Notes: generated from the sequence alone by a model not told the origin. A stretch of DNA of 64,000 nucleotides from Brevibacillus humidisoli (GCF_020923435.1 NZ_CP087263.1:1011970-1075969); one strand, 5' to 3'; shown: positions 53,032-63,177, counted from the stretch's first letter. Numbers and translations: made by a program.

Positions 53032-54283
53032 ACGCGTCTCTGCCAGAAAGTAAGCATGACAATGACGACCACCGGGTAAAGAGCCGACCAGCCGAGAAAG
53101 GGATACAGCAACAGCGTGACGACAAGCGATATCCAAGCCGCTGCTTTCCCCTGTCTGTGGCCTGACAACAGGCGTACCCCTGCAAAACATCCACCGAGAT
53201 AAGTAGCAAAGAACGTCGCATTGGGAAGTTCGATCAATTGAGCGAGAGTAAGCGTCTCTGTTACCAGGACGAGCAAGACGACTGCGAAACACAGGGCAAG
53301 GAAGCCAAGGCCGCCGATGGGCGTGCCATACCTGGAATGAAGGATCCCAAACCACTTTGGAGCAAAGTTGGCCTGCGCCAGTGCGTATGCGGTGCGGGCT
53401 GCGGCACTAATATAGGCATTGGCTGTAGCGATGCAGATAAACAGTGCGGCAACACCGACAAGCCAACTGCCGATCGGACCAAGCGACAATTGGACCATCG
53501 CACTGAGCGAAGCCTCTGATATACCACTTCCGTAACTGCCGGTACCGACGGTCATAACCGCCACGGCGAAGTACAGCAGGGCGATGATGCCGGCACTCCA
53601 GATGACACCGCGAATCGCGTTTCGCTTGGGGTCGACAAACTCCTGCGAGAGATGAGTCACTGCTTCCCATCCGATAAAACACCAAAACAGCAGTCCGGCT
53701 GCTTTCCCTACACTGAGCCAGCCGTGCGGTGCAAACGGAGTCAGATTGTTCACTGAGAAATGGGGAAGCGAAGCAGCGACAGCCACCAGCAGAATCGCCA
53801 AGATCAGTGAGACGACCAGTGTCTGCACTTTACCTGCCACCTGCATGCCGAATACGTTCATCACCAGTACCGCAAGCAGGATCAGTGAAGCGATGACGTA
53901 GGTCTGCGATGGATCATAGCCAAGCGGGACGGTGAGATAGTTGGCGCCGGTTACGGCCACGATCGGAGCGCCGACCGGCACAGAGAGCAAAAAGAACCAG
54001 CCCACCGCATTGGCCGGCCCATCGCCGTAGGCCAGCCGGACAAAGTGAGATACCCCCCGGCATGAGGGTGATGGGCGGCCAGCAGTCCCATTGTGATCGC
54101 CATCGGCAGGACGAGCAGAGACATGGCCGACCAGGCGATGATCGAAGCGGGACCGGCGATATCAGCAGCGAGCCCTGGAATTAACAAGATGCCTGATCCA
54201 AGGACGGCACCGATGTACAGGGTGACGATTTGCGGCAGTGATAGCGTTTCTTTCCAGGCAGTTGGTTTTGAAGTCGTTGTCAT
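53010..54283 (-). pseudogene. yjeH: YjeH-like amino acid exporter, frameshifted
   Basis: An APC-superfamily permease split in two frames. The N-terminal part (from ATG 54283) reads SLPQIVTLYIGAVLGSGILLIPGLAADIAGP to HPHAGG; the rest continues in another frame as VSHFVRLAYGDGPANAVGWFFLL through to the end at 53010. One missing base in a run of six Cs (54053-54058) explains it. Restored length would be about 424 aa, with 11-12 helices, and PxAGGVxHFVxxAxG matches E. coli YjeH, a methionine/branched-chain amino-acid exporter. Could be a real mutation or a sequencing error. Confidence 0.8.
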
Positions 54284-54317
54284 AGCCTTTCCTCTTTTCC
54301 CTCGTTGGTGAGCCAAG

Positions 54318-54345
54318 TGTAACATAGACAGAACGATCGGTTACA
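54318..54345. promoter_or_regulatory. TGTAAC-N16-GTTACA dyad, candidate LysR-regulator site
   Basis: A perfect 6-bp inverted repeat in the 117-bp gap between the divergent permease and LysR genes, the usual place for a LysR binding site. A direct repeat ATCGGT occurs nearby (54336 and 54369). Confidence 0.4.
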
Positions 54346-54400
54346 GCTATAATTTTGAATAACAACAATCGGTATTTTCGATAGAAAAGAGGGAAGAGGA

Positions 54401-55306
54401 ATGGACACGCAGCTCTTTTTAACCTTCCGTGAAGTAGCCAAATGGCAGAACTTCAGCCGAGCGGCCGAGGCGTTGGGATATGCCCAGTCCAGTGTAACAG
54501 CCCATATCCAGAATCTGGAGAACAAGTTTCAAGTCGAATTGTTTGAACGACGGGGCCGTAAAATCAGGCTTACTCCGGCAGGAGAACAATTGCTGCGCTA
54601 TGCTGATCAAGTATTAGCGCTGCTTGAGGAGGCAAAAGCCTGTCTGGCTGAGAGCGCGCATATACCGGCAACGACGACGATTGGTACAGTGGAGTCGCTG
54701 GCTGCCTTTTACCTGCCACCCTATGTGCAGACCTTTCGCCGCCAGTATCCGGAGACCAAACTGCTGCTTCGGCCTGGCATCTGCAGCGATTTGCGTCAGG
54801 GCGTGAAAGAGGGGAGTTACGACTTTGCGATCATCCTCGACGAGTTGCAAACCCATCCTGATCTGGAGATCATCCCGCTGCAGGAGGAGGAACTGGTGCT
54901 GATTGCTCCTCCTGACCACCGTCTTGCTTGTGCCGAGCGTGTACTGCCGCAAGATTTGGCAGGGGAGACCCTGATTGTAACTGAATCGGGCTGCAGTTAC
55001 CGGACGATGATGGAAAATGTGCTGCGGGATACTGATACCGTACTGGAGACATCACTGGAATTCGGGAGCCTGGAAGCGATCAAACAGTGTGTGGCTTACG
55101 GGCTGGGCATCGCTCACTTGCCTCGCATAGCGGTGCAGGAGGAAGTGGACAAGGGGGCGTTGAGCGTCCTGCCGTTTGAACACCCCGATATCCGTGTGTT
55201 CCGGCAACTGGTCTATCACAAAAAGAAGTGGATACCGCGGGCAGTCCATCACTTTTTTCAACTACTCTTGGCAGATGCCGACCAGAACGGAGCGGCTGCG
55301 GTATAG
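54401..55306 (+). CDS. LysR-family regulator
   Basis: 301 aa from ATG 54401 behind AGAGGGAAGAGGA. Helix-turn-helix: FREVAKWQNFSRAAEALGYAQSSVTAHIQNLENKFQVELFERRGRKIRLTPAGEQLL; then a periplasmic-binding-like effector domain (TIGTVESLAAFYLPPYVQTFRRQYPETKLLL). Probably controls the divergent exporter; position next to ahcY suggests methionine or homocysteine as effector, by inference. Confidence 0.88.
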   Translation: MDTQLFLTFREVAKWQNFSRAAEALGYAQSSVTAHIQNLENKFQVELFERRGRKIRLTPAGEQLLRYADQVLALLEEAKACLAESAHIPATTTIGTVESLAAFYLPPYVQTFRRQYPETKLLLRPGICSDLRQGVKEGSYDFAIILDELQTHPDLEIIPLQEEELVLIAPPDHRLACAERVLPQDLAGETLIVTESGCSYRTMMENVLRDTDTVLETSLEFGSLEAIKQCVAYGLGIAHLPRIAVQEEVDKGALSVLPFEHPDIRVFRQLVYHKKKWIPRAVHHFFQLLLADADQNGAAAV

Positions 55307-55393
55307 AAGCGTCAAAGTGCCACAAAATAGGTGAAGCATAAACAACCATGTGTTAAGATATGGGATGAGCATGTATATGAAGGAGGAAAACGG

Positions 55394-56653
55394 ATGAATG
55401 CAGTAGCAGAAAGCATCATTAAGGATATCGGTCTGGCCCACAATGGACACCTGAAAATCGATTGGGTAAAAGAGCACATGCCCGTGCTCAACCGGATCCG
55501 CGAACGGTTCGAGAAAGAACAGCCGTTTGCTGGCCTGAAAGTGGCCATCTCTCTGCATTTGGAAGCAAAAACGGCCTACCTGGCCAAGGTGATTCAGGCA
55601 GGAGGAGCGGAAGTAACGATTACCGGCTCCAACCCGCTGTCTACCCAAGACGACGTCTGTGCGGCACTGGTGGAAGACGGGATTCGCGTCTATGCGAAAT
55701 ACAACCCTGCGCCTGAGGAGTACAAGAGTCACCTGCTGAAAACGCTGGAGACACGTCCGGATCTGATCATCGACGATGGCGGCGATTTGGTCACGATTTT
55801 ACATAGTGAAAAACGTGATCTGCTCCCGCAGGTTCGCGGCGGCGCGGAAGAGACAACGACTGGTATCCTCCGTTTGAAAGCACTGGAAAACGAGGGTAAG
55901 CTGGAGTTCCCGATGGTAGCTGTCAATGACGCTTTCTGCAAATATTTGTTCGACAATCGTTACGGCACCGGCCAATCTGTCTGGGATGGGATCAATCGTA
56001 CGACCAACCTGGTAGTGGCGGGTAAAACCGTCGTTGTCACCGGTTACGGTTGGTGCGGAAAAGGTGTGGCGATGCGCGCCAAAGGTCTCGGCGCCAAGGT
56101 AATCGTCACCGAAGTGGACGCGATCAAAGCAGTAGAGGCGTACATGGACGGTTTTGAAGTGATGCCGATGAGCGAAGCGGCCAAACACGGTGACTACTTC
56201 GTCACGGTGACAGGAAATCGTGACGTGATTCGCAAAGAGCACTTCGCGGTGATGAAAGATGGCGCAATCCTGTCAAATGCTGGTCACTTCGATGTCGAAG
56301 TGAACAAAGTAGAGTTGGAAGCTCTCTCGACAGCAAAACGCGTCGTTCGCAAAGATATTGAAGAGTTCCAGATGGAGGACGGACGCAAAATCTACCTGCT
56401 GGCTGAGGGACGTCTGGTCAATCTTGCCGCAGGGGACGGGCACCCGGCAGAGATCATGGACATGACCTTTGCCCTGCAGGCAGTGGCATTGGAATATGTG
56501 AACAAAAACTACCAACAGATCGGGAAAAAAGTACTGAACGTGCCGTACGAACTGGACGAGTCGGTTGCCCGCTACAAACTGGAAGCGCTCGGGATCAAAA
56601 TCGACAGCCTGACCGCCGAACAAAAAGAGTATCTGGAAAGCTGGGTCGAATAA
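55394..56653 (+). CDS. ahcY: S-adenosylhomocysteine hydrolase
   Basis: Splits SAH to homocysteine and adenosine, removing the inhibitory product of methylation. 419 aa from ATG 55394 (AAGGAGGAAAACGG). Motifs: SLHLEAKTAYLAKVI, NPLSTQDDVCAAL, DDGGDLVTIL, GAEETTTGILRLK, NAF-like NDAFCKYLFDNRYGTGQSVWDGINRTTN with NAD-site VVVTGYGWCGKGVAMRAKGLGA. It lacks the C-terminal extension KPDHYRY of the eukaryotic type, fitting the archaeal/thermophile-like form. Many Bacillus use Pfs/LuxS instead, so its presence is notable. Own terminator. Confidence 0.94.
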   Translation: MNAVAESIIKDIGLAHNGHLKIDWVKEHMPVLNRIRERFEKEQPFAGLKVAISLHLEAKTAYLAKVIQAGGAEVTITGSNPLSTQDDVCAALVEDGIRVYAKYNPAPEEYKSHLLKTLETRPDLIIDDGGDLVTILHSEKRDLLPQVRGGAEETTTGILRLKALENEGKLEFPMVAVNDAFCKYLFDNRYGTGQSVWDGINRTTNLVVAGKTVVVTGYGWCGKGVAMRAKGLGAKVIVTEVDAIKAVEAYMDGFEVMPMSEAAKHGDYFVTVTGNRDVIRKEHFAVMKDGAILSNAGHFDVEVNKVELEALSTAKRVVRKDIEEFQMEDGRKIYLLAEGRLVNLAAGDGHPAEIMDMTFALQAVALEYVNKNYQQIGKKVLNVPYELDESVARYKLEALGIKIDSLTAEQKEYLESWVE

Positions 56654-56691
56654 TCAGCGAAACTGCTGCCAGATCGCAAGGAAAGATGCGG

Positions 56692-56727
56692 AAAAAATCC
56701 TGCTTACAAAAAGCAGGATTTTTTTTA
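56692..56727 (+). terminator. Terminator of ahcY
   Basis: AAAAAATCCTGCTT/AAAGCAGGATTTTTTTT, ACAA loop. Confidence 0.92.
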
Positions 56728-56748
56728 TAATAGCAAATAGAAGTTTGA

Positions 56749-56797
56749 GTGGGGAAAAGTGGGGGAAAGTGGAGGATAACGGGAGGAAAGTGGGGGA
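56749..56797 (+). promoter_or_regulatory. MraZ-binding repeats before mraZ
   Basis: GTGG boxes at 56749, 56759, 56769 and 56790, with a degenerate one (ACGG) at 56779. Spacing of 10, 10, 10 and 11 bp places them on one helix face. This matches the MraZ operator type described for other bacteria (repeated TGGG-type boxes ahead of mraZ). The last box lies in the ribosome-binding region. Confidence 0.75.
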
Positions 56798-56803
56798 AGC
56801 GGC

Positions 56804-57235
56804 ATGTTCATGGGTGAATATCAGCACAGCATCGACGACAAAGGCCGCTTAACCATTCCCGCCAAGTTCCGCGATGGACTCGGCACCTCCTTTGTGATGA
56901 CCCGCGGTTTGGACAAGTGTTTGTTCATCTATCCCATGAATGAATGGAAAGTCATCGAAGAGAAGCTAAAAAGCCTCCCCTTCACCAAGGCGGATGCGCG
57001 TGCGTTTACCCGTTTCTTCTTTTCCGGTGCCACTGAATGCGAGTGGGACAAGCAGGGAAGGGTAAATATACCTGCCAATCTGCGGGAGCACGCCCAATTG
57101 GCCAAGGACTGTGTGGTGATCGGCGTATCCAGCCGGGTTGAGGTCTGGAGCAAAGAGCTGTGGGAGCAGTACTTTGCCGAATCTGAGAGTTCGTTTGGCG
57201 AGATCGCCGAAAAGCTGGTCGATTTCGACCTGTAG
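56804..57235 (+). CDS. mraZ: Transcriptional regulator MraZ
   Basis: 143 aa, first gene of the division and cell wall cluster. Two AbrB-like SpoVT domains: [26 protein letters not shown] and [20 protein letters not shown]. MraZ binds its own promoter repeats and represses the operon. The start ATG 56804 is the usual MFMGEY. Followed by rsmH after about 20 bp. Confidence 0.96.
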   Translation: MFMGEYQHSIDDKGRLTIPAKFRDGLGTSFVMTRGLDKCLFIYPMNEWKVIEEKLKSLPFTKADARAFTRFFFSGATECEWDKQGRVNIPANLREHAQLAKDCVVIGVSSRVEVWSKELWEQYFAESESSFGEIAEKLVDFDL

Positions 57236-57254
57236 AGCGGGAGGTTCCAGCGAA

Positions 57255-58187
57255 TTGTTTCATCATATCACAGTATTAAAACAAGAAGCGGTTGACGGAC
57301 TAGCCGTACGACCGGATGGCGTATACGTCGACTGTACACTGGGTGGGGCAGGACACAGCAGTCTGATCGCCTCGCGATTGGGCCCTGATGGTCGGCTGAT
57401 CGCGATTGATCAGGATGACGCTGCGCTGGAAAATGCCCGGCAGCGTCTGTCAGCCTACGGGGAAAACGTCACACTGGTCAAAAGCAACTTTCGTCAGTTG
57501 CGGGAAGTTGTGAGCGAACAAGGGCTCCAACAGGTGGACGGTGTCCTGTACGATCTCGGTGTCTCATCCCCCCAGTTGGATGAAGCGGAAAGAGGCTTCA
57601 GCTATAACGCCGATGCCGAACTGGACATGCGGATGGACCGGGAGGCGCCGCTTTCGGCTTATGATATTGTCAATCAGTGGGAGGAAGCGGAGATTGCCAG
57701 ATTGATCTGGGAGTATGGCGAGGAGAAGTTCTCTCGCCGGATTGCCCGGCAAATCGAGATCCACCGCAAGCAGGCACCGATCGAAACCACCGGACAGTTA
57801 GTCGAGATTATCAAAGAGGCGATCCCGTCTCCTGCCCGACGCACTGGTCCGCACCCGGCCAAACGCACGTTTCAGGCGCTGCGGATCGCCGTCAACGACG
57901 AACTAGGAGCGTTTAAAGAAAGTTTGCAGCAAGCGATTGAATTGCTTCGTCCCAGCGGACGGATCAGTGTGATTACCTTTCACTCGCTGGAAGATCGGAT
58001 CTGCAAGCAGATGTTTCAGGAGCACGCCAAAGGGTGCATCTGCCCCCCTTCGTTTCCGCAGTGTGCATGCGGTCATCAGCCGACGCTACAGATCGTCACA
58101 CGCAAGCCGATCACGCCATCGGAAGCGGAGTTGAGCGAAAATCCGCGGGCAAGATCGGCCAAACTGCGCGTTGCAGAGAAATTGTAA
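57255..58187 (+). CDS. rsmH: 16S rRNA (cytosine1402-N4)-methyltransferase
   Basis: 310 aa from TTG 57255, 10 nt after GGGAGG; the longer upstream frame overlaps mraZ. SAM-binding: [62 protein letters not shown]; and C-terminal [16 protein letters not shown] with Cys-rich [13 protein letters not shown]. Usual place after mraZ. Confidence 0.95.
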   Translation: MFHHITVLKQEAVDGLAVRPDGVYVDCTLGGAGHSSLIASRLGPDGRLIAIDQDDAALENARQRLSAYGENVTLVKSNFRQLREVVSEQGLQQVDGVLYDLGVSSPQLDEAERGFSYNADAELDMRMDREAPLSAYDIVNQWEEAEIARLIWEYGEEKFSRRIARQIEIHRKQAPIETTGQLVEIIKEAIPSPARRTGPHPAKRTFQALRIAVNDELGAFKESLQQAIELLRPSGRISVITFHSLEDRICKQMFQEHAKGCICPPSFPQCACGHQPTLQIVTRKPITPSEAELSENPRARSAKLRVAEKL

Positions 58188-58260
58188 CCTTTCAGGAATC
58201 GTTGCCTTCCGTGTGAAGAATGTCCGCCTGCGCTAAAGCGGTGTGGAAAGGAGGAGTATC

Positions 58261-58659
58261 ATGGCCTATTATTACCGAGGAAATCTGGCTGTTGACGTTG
58301 ACAAGTCTCGATCATCTGTGGTGAAGAAGAAAAAGACGATCGTGATCCGCTCGGCAATTCCCACTGGGGAAAAACTGCTGTACTTGTTCTTGATTATGGT
58401 GCTGGTTGCGGGCGTTGGATTTGTCGGTCTCAGATACATCCAGATCTCCGAGTACAACTACCAGATTCAGGCGACCAAGAACGAGATGGCCAGACTCCAG
58501 GGAGAGAACGCTGACCTGTTGTTGAAAATCGAGCAGATGAGCAATCGGGAACGGATCGAACAGGAGGCAAAAGCGATGGGAATGTCTCCGGCCGAATCGG
58601 TTCACGTCATCGGCGCAGCAGAGCCGGGACAGAAAGATCAGCTCGCCCAAAAGGAATAA
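58261..58659 (+). CDS. ftsL: Cell division protein FtsL
   Basis: 132 aa from ATG 58261 (AAAGGAGGAGTATC). Basic N-terminus, one membrane helix (about residues 40-60, LLYLFLIMVLVAGVGFVGL), then a coiled coil (NYQIQATKNEMARLQGENADLLLKIEQM) for DivIC/FtsB binding. Divergent in sequence but position and architecture are decisive. Confidence 0.9.
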   Translation: MAYYYRGNLAVDVDKSRSSVVKKKKTIVIRSAIPTGEKLLYLFLIMVLVAGVGFVGLRYIQISEYNYQIQATKNEMARLQGENADLLLKIEQMSNRERIEQEAKAMGMSPAESVHVIGAAEPGQKDQLAQKE

Positions 58660-58735
58660 CCGCGTTACGCCTGGTTGTCGGGGTAACGTTTTTCTTTTCG
58701 CGTAAACAGAATCTGGATCAAAGAGGTGAAGGCGG

Positions 58736-61060
58736 ATGGAGACGAAACAGCGGCTTAACATACGAACCCTATGTCTGGGGATTAGTCTCCTTTTGCTGTT
58801 TTCCGGCTTGATCGGACGTCTCTGGTGGATCCAGTCCGTCGACGCCGCGTGGATTATGGAGAAGGGAAAAAAACAGTGGGAAAGAGAGCGAATCTTGCAG
58901 CCGCGGCGCGGGTCCATCCTTGATCGCAACGGTCATGTGCTGGCCTATGAGGGGAAAGCGTATAAGGTGGAGGCTCAGTTAAAGCAAAAAGGGGAAGAGC
59001 CCCCATGGTGGATGAACGATAATTACGTTAAAGATCCCTACGACACGGCCTTAAAGCTGGCGCCAATTCTCGACGTGCCGGTAGAAAAACTGGTTAAATA
59101 CCTGACCGCCGATGATGTGAACGTAACCGAGCTAGGCGCCAACTCCAAAAAAATAACCGAAGAACAGAAAGAGGAGATCTACAATCTACAGTACCCGATC
59201 GGGCCCGACGGCAAGCGTTCTGAAGTGAACCAACTGCCTGGTATCGTGCTGCACGAGACGACCCGCCGCTACTATCCCAACAATGACTTTGCAGCCCATG
59301 TGTTGGGCTATTTGAACTATGACGATACAGCGATGATGGGGATTGAACTGCAGTTTGACCCTGTGCTGCGCGGGGAGAAGGGCGAACTTCAGGTGATCCA
59401 GGATGCGGCCGGCTATCCGCTGCCGCAGGGTGAGCGGAAGTACAAACCGGCCAAGGACGGTAAAAATGTCGTTCTCACCCTTGATCAGCAGATCCAGGAT
59501 TATGTCGAGCAGGCTCTTGATAAGACCGTCGAGCAGTATAACCCGAAGCGCGCGACGGTGATTGTGTCTGATCCCCAAAGTGGCGAAATCCTGGCGATGG
59601 CCACTCGGCCGCAGTTTGATCCCAATGATTACGGAAAGATTCAGAACCATCTCAACTACAGCATCAGTATGAACTTTGAACCTGGTTCCACGTTTAAGAT
59701 CATTACGCTGGCGGCGGCGATCGAAGAGGGGCTGTTTCATCCTGAAGAGGATTACCAGTCAGGTTCCTACACCAAAGTGCCCGGCAAACCGATCAACGAC
59801 CACAACAACGGGCAAGGTTGGGGCAGAATCAGCTTTCTGGAGGGCGTCCAGCGTTCCAGTAACGTGGCCTTCGTCATTCTTGGGTATGAACGACTGCAGC
59901 AGAAGCGGCTGTATGAGTATTTCAAGCGATTCGGGATCGGGCAAGAGACGGGGATTGAACTCCCAGGCGAAGAAGAAGGGATTATGCGCGACCTGCTGCA
60001 TCCCAACTCGCCGCGCGACGTAGCGGTGACCACCTTTGGACAAGGGGTGGCGGTCACTGCGATTCAACAGGTAGCGGCCGTTGGGGCAATTGCCAATGGT
60101 GGCGAGTTGTTAAAGCCGCAGATCGTCAAAGAGCTGCGCGATCCTCATACGGGGCAGGTGGTGCAGCGCAATCAACGAGAAGTAGTGCGCCGCGTCGTGT
60201 CAGAGGAGACCAGCAAGCAGGTGCGTGATATTCTGGAAACCGTCGTCACCGGGGAGCATGGCACCGGAAAGGAGTTCAAGGTTGAAGGCTACCGGGTGGC
60301 CGGGAAGACGGGGACAGCCCAGAAATACGATCCCAAAACGGGTGAGATCTTACCGGGCAGCTATATCGCCTCGTTTATCGGATTTGCTCCAAAGGATGAT
60401 CCGCGCCTTCTGGTTTACGTTGTGATTGACGAACCGGAAGCAAAATACGAGGAGTTGGGGCGTTACGTCGTCGCACCCGTATTCAAATCGGTAATGGAAA
60501 GCAGCCTTCTCTACTTGCAGCAGCAGCCTGAACTGACCGAATCAAAGGCAGCACCGATCGTAAAAGAGGAGGTACTGCCCAACTTTGTCGGGATGGCTGC
60601 CTCCGTGGCCAAACAGAAAGCGCAGGAAGCGGGATTTCAGGCAGAGACGATCGGGACGGGTACCAAGATTGTCAGTCAGTCACCAGGTGCTTTTGAAAAG
60701 GTGCTGCCCAACAGCAAAGTGACGTTGGTGACGGATCGCGTAGAAGGTGTGCGGATGCCCGACTTTACGGGCGAGTCGCTGCGTGAGGTGATGGAGTTTG
60801 CTGCCCACACCGGATTGCAGGTATCCGTTGCGGGGAGCGGATTTGTCACCGAACAGAGCATCAAGCCAGGTACCGTACTGTCAGGCCAGCAGGAATTATT
60901 TGTCACGCTGGTCCCTGCTTCTGGCCCGCCAGGACCCGCAACGGGAGAAGAGAATGACGCGAATGATGGCGAAGAAACCGAGATTGCCCAGACATCTGCG
61001 GGGGCTTCCGACAGTGAGACGGCGTCAGTCGATTCCGGGGAAAAAAGAGACTGGCAATGA
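58736..61060 (+). CDS. pbpB: Septal penicillin-binding protein (FtsI/PBP 2B-like)
   Basis: Septal peptidoglycan transpeptidase, 774 aa, AGAGGTGAAGGCGG upstream. N-terminal membrane helix (about 9-30), dimerisation domain with RRGSILDRNGHVLAYEG, transpeptidase SxxK in EPGSTFKIITLAAAI, SxN in RSSNVAFVIL and KTG in VAGKTGTAQKYD. Two PASTA-type repeats near the end (LPNFVGMAASVAKQKAQEAGF, MPDFTGESLREVMEFAAHTGL) and an acidic tail. Co-located with ftsL as in B. subtilis. Confidence 0.93.
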   Translation: METKQRLNIRTLCLGISLLLLFSGLIGRLWWIQSVDAAWIMEKGKKQWERERILQPRRGSILDRNGHVLAYEGKAYKVEAQLKQKGEEPPWWMNDNYVKDPYDTALKLAPILDVPVEKLVKYLTADDVNVTELGANSKKITEEQKEEIYNLQYPIGPDGKRSEVNQLPGIVLHETTRRYYPNNDFAAHVLGYLNYDDTAMMGIELQFDPVLRGEKGELQVIQDAAGYPLPQGERKYKPAKDGKNVVLTLDQQIQDYVEQALDKTVEQYNPKRATVIVSDPQSGEILAMATRPQFDPNDYGKIQNHLNYSISMNFEPGSTFKIITLAAAIEEGLFHPEEDYQSGSYTKVPGKPINDHNNGQGWGRISFLEGVQRSSNVAFVILGYERLQQKRLYEYFKRFGIGQETGIELPGEEEGIMRDLLHPNSPRDVAVTTFGQGVAVTAIQQVAAVGAIANGGELLKPQIVKELRDPHTGQVVQRNQREVVRRVVSEETSKQVRDILETVVTGEHGTGKEFKVEGYRVAGKTGTAQKYDPKTGEILPGSYIASFIGFAPKDDPRLLVYVVIDEPEAKYEELGRYVVAPVFKSVMESSLLYLQQQPELTESKAAPIVKEEVLPNFVGMAASVAKQKAQEAGFQAETIGTGTKIVSQSPGAFEKVLPNSKVTLVTDRVEGVRMPDFTGESLREVMEFAAHTGLQVSVAGSGFVTEQSIKPGTVLSGQQELFVTLVPASGPPGPATGEENDANDGEETEIAQTSAGASDSETASVDSGEKRDWQ

Positions 61061-61257
61061 CCCAGGGCAGAGCGCGGAAAACGATAGCGGGCGGTGATGA
61101 CCGTCTCATCCCGTCCCAATAGAAGCGCGATCATCTCATAGGACAGCGTCGAAACCCGTCAGCATCGGTAGTTCTAACCCATCCCGACCCCGAATAGGGT
61201 AAAAGAGACAAACTATTTGAGATACTTGTTCATGTTCTCACAAGGGAGGGTGTGCTA

Positions 61258-63177
61258 GTGCGGGTTTCCAGTGTCACCGTGCGGCGCCGCATCTTTCTCG
61301 CACTGGTGGTCGGCATCATTCTCTATGCGTCTCTGATCACCCGTTTGGGTTATATCCAGATTGTCCAGGGACAATGGCTGCTTGACAAGGCAAACGATCT
61401 TTGGAAACGCGATATCCCTTTTGAAGCCAAGCGAGGCCAGATCCTGGACAGGAATGGCAATGTGCTGGTGGAAAACATCAGCGTGCCGTCCGTATTGGCC
61501 ATCCCAGCCCAGATCACGGACCCGCGTGAGACGGCCAAAAAACTGGCAGTCGTTCTCGGCAGATCGGAGCAAGAGATTTATGAGGCGATTACCAAACGGC
61601 AGATGATTAACCGCGTCCCCGGTGGACGAAAGATATCGGCAGAGAAAGCGCGGGAGGTTCAAAAGTTGGGCCTTCCCGGCATTGAGGTCGCCGAGGATAC
61701 GAAGCGGTTTTACCCCCATGGTTCGCTTGCCGCCCATATTCTCGGTTTTACAGGAATTGACAACCAAGGGTTGATTGGCTTAGAGCGGGTCTACCATGAG
61801 TTTTTACAGGGGACGCCAGGCTACGTCTCGTTTCCCGCTGATGCCGGGGGCAGAACGATGCCGGGTGAACCGGAAAAATACGTCCCGCCAATTGACGGTA
61901 TGGACATGTACCTGACGATCGACAGTACGATCCAGACCTTCCTCGAGCGGGAGTTGGATCAGGCGATGATCAGCTATCAGCCAGCTGATGCGCTGGCTAT
62001 TGCGATGGATCCGAACACAGGAGAGATTTTGGGGATGAGTAGCCGCCCCACTTTTGATCCCAGCAGATACCAGGAGTATCCGAGCGAGATCTACAATCGG
62101 AATTTGCCGATCTGGAAAACGTACGAGCCGGGCTCCACCTTCAAGATTGTCACCCTTGCCGCTGCCCTCAACGAAGGAGTGGTTAGCCTAAACGAGACAT
62201 TTCACGATCCGGGTTACATAACCGTAGCTGGCGCACGCCTGCGCTGCTGGAAACGGTCAGGGCACGGCCAGGAGACCATGCTTGAGGTAGTGGAGAATTC
62301 CTGCAACCCGGGATTTGTCACCATGGGCCAGCGTTTGGGCAAAGAAACCTTATTTGACTATATTCATAAATTTGGGTTCGGCAAAAAGACGGGCATTGAT
62401 TTGCTCGGGGAGTCGACCGGACTGCTGTTTAAGTTGGATCGGGTTGGTCCGGTAGAACTTGGAACCACCTCATTCGGACAGGGGGTATCGGTTACCCCGA
62501 TTCAGCAGATGGCAGCAGTTGCCGCAGCGATCAATGGCGGCAAGCTCTACAAACCGTATATTGCCAAAGAGTGGCGGAGCAGCATTACCCAGGATGTTGT
62601 CGGTCGTGTTGAACCTACACTGGTACGACAGGTGATCAAGCCGGAGACCTCAGAAAAAGTGCGGTATGCTCTGGAAAGCGTGGTGGCCAGGGGAACAGGA
62701 CGGAACGCCTTTATCGACGGCTACCGGGTCGGCGGCAAAACGGGCACAGCGCAAAAGGTAAAAGATGGGAAATATTCACAAGGAGAATACATTGTCTCCT
62801 TCATCGGCTTTGCCCCTGCCGACGATCCCAAGATCCTCGTCTATGTCGCCATAGACAATCCGAAAGCAACCGCGTTTGGAGGGCTGATTGCCGCACCGAT
62901 AGTACGCAACATACTGGAATCGTCCCTGCCGTATCTGGAAGTGCCGAAGCGGAGCAACCAGATTGAGCGGGAATACAAATACGGGGACAAAAAATATGTG
63001 GAAGTGCCCGATCTGACCGGGATGACCATGCGCGAGATTACAGCATCTTACTATACGATGCCGCTAGAGGTGGCGGGATACGGCACTCACGTGATCAAAC
63101 AGTCTCCCGAGCCGGGCAGCAAAGTGGAAGAGGGATCAAAAATTCGCGTATACCTTGGTGACAAAATGGTTAATTAG
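61258..63177 (+). CDS. spoVD: Sporulation penicillin-binding protein SpoVD
   Basis: Cortex-forming transpeptidase of the developing spore. 639 aa from GTG 61258 (CAAGGGAGGGTGTGCTA); an in-frame GTG at 61252 is closer to the site. Membrane helix about 12-32, FEAKRGQILDRNGNVLVEN, SxxK in EPGSTFKIVTLAAAL, SCN in VENSCNPGFVTMG, KTG in VGGKTGTAQKVKDG, and one C-terminal PASTA domain (EVPDLTGMTMREITASYY). A separate 190-bp gap before it probably holds a sporulation promoter; none is clear. Confidence 0.93.
   Translation: MRVSSVTVRRRIFLALVVGIILYASLITRLGYIQIVQGQWLLDKANDLWKRDIPFEAKRGQILDRNGNVLVENISVPSVLAIPAQITDPRETAKKLAVVLGRSEQEIYEAITKRQMINRVPGGRKISAEKAREVQKLGLPGIEVAEDTKRFYPHGSLAAHILGFTGIDNQGLIGLERVYHEFLQGTPGYVSFPADAGGRTMPGEPEKYVPPIDGMDMYLTIDSTIQTFLERELDQAMISYQPADALAIAMDPNTGEILGMSSRPTFDPSRYQEYPSEIYNRNLPIWKTYEPGSTFKIVTLAAALNEGVVSLNETFHDPGYITVAGARLRCWKRSGHGQETMLEVVENSCNPGFVTMGQRLGKETLFDYIHKFGFGKKTGIDLLGESTGLLFKLDRVGPVELGTTSFGQGVSVTPIQQMAAVAAAINGGKLYKPYIAKEWRSSITQDVVGRVEPTLVRQVIKPETSEKVRYALESVVARGTGRNAFIDGYRVGGKTGTAQKVKDGKYSQGEYIVSFIGFAPADDPKILVYVAIDNPKATAFGGLIAAPIVRNILESSLPYLEVPKRSNQIEREYKYGDKKYVEVPDLTGMTMREITASYYTMPLEVAGYGTHVIKQSPEPGSKVEEGSKIRVYLGDKMVN

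Noticed and set aside
53951-54060. Programmed frameshifting in the YjeH-like gene
   Set aside because: No slippery heptamer with downstream stem or SD-like stimulator was evident; a simple indel in a homopolymer explains it better.
55307-55393. Possible SAH riboswitch before ahcY
   Set aside because: The 87-bp gap is short and shows none of the conserved SAH-switch pairing.
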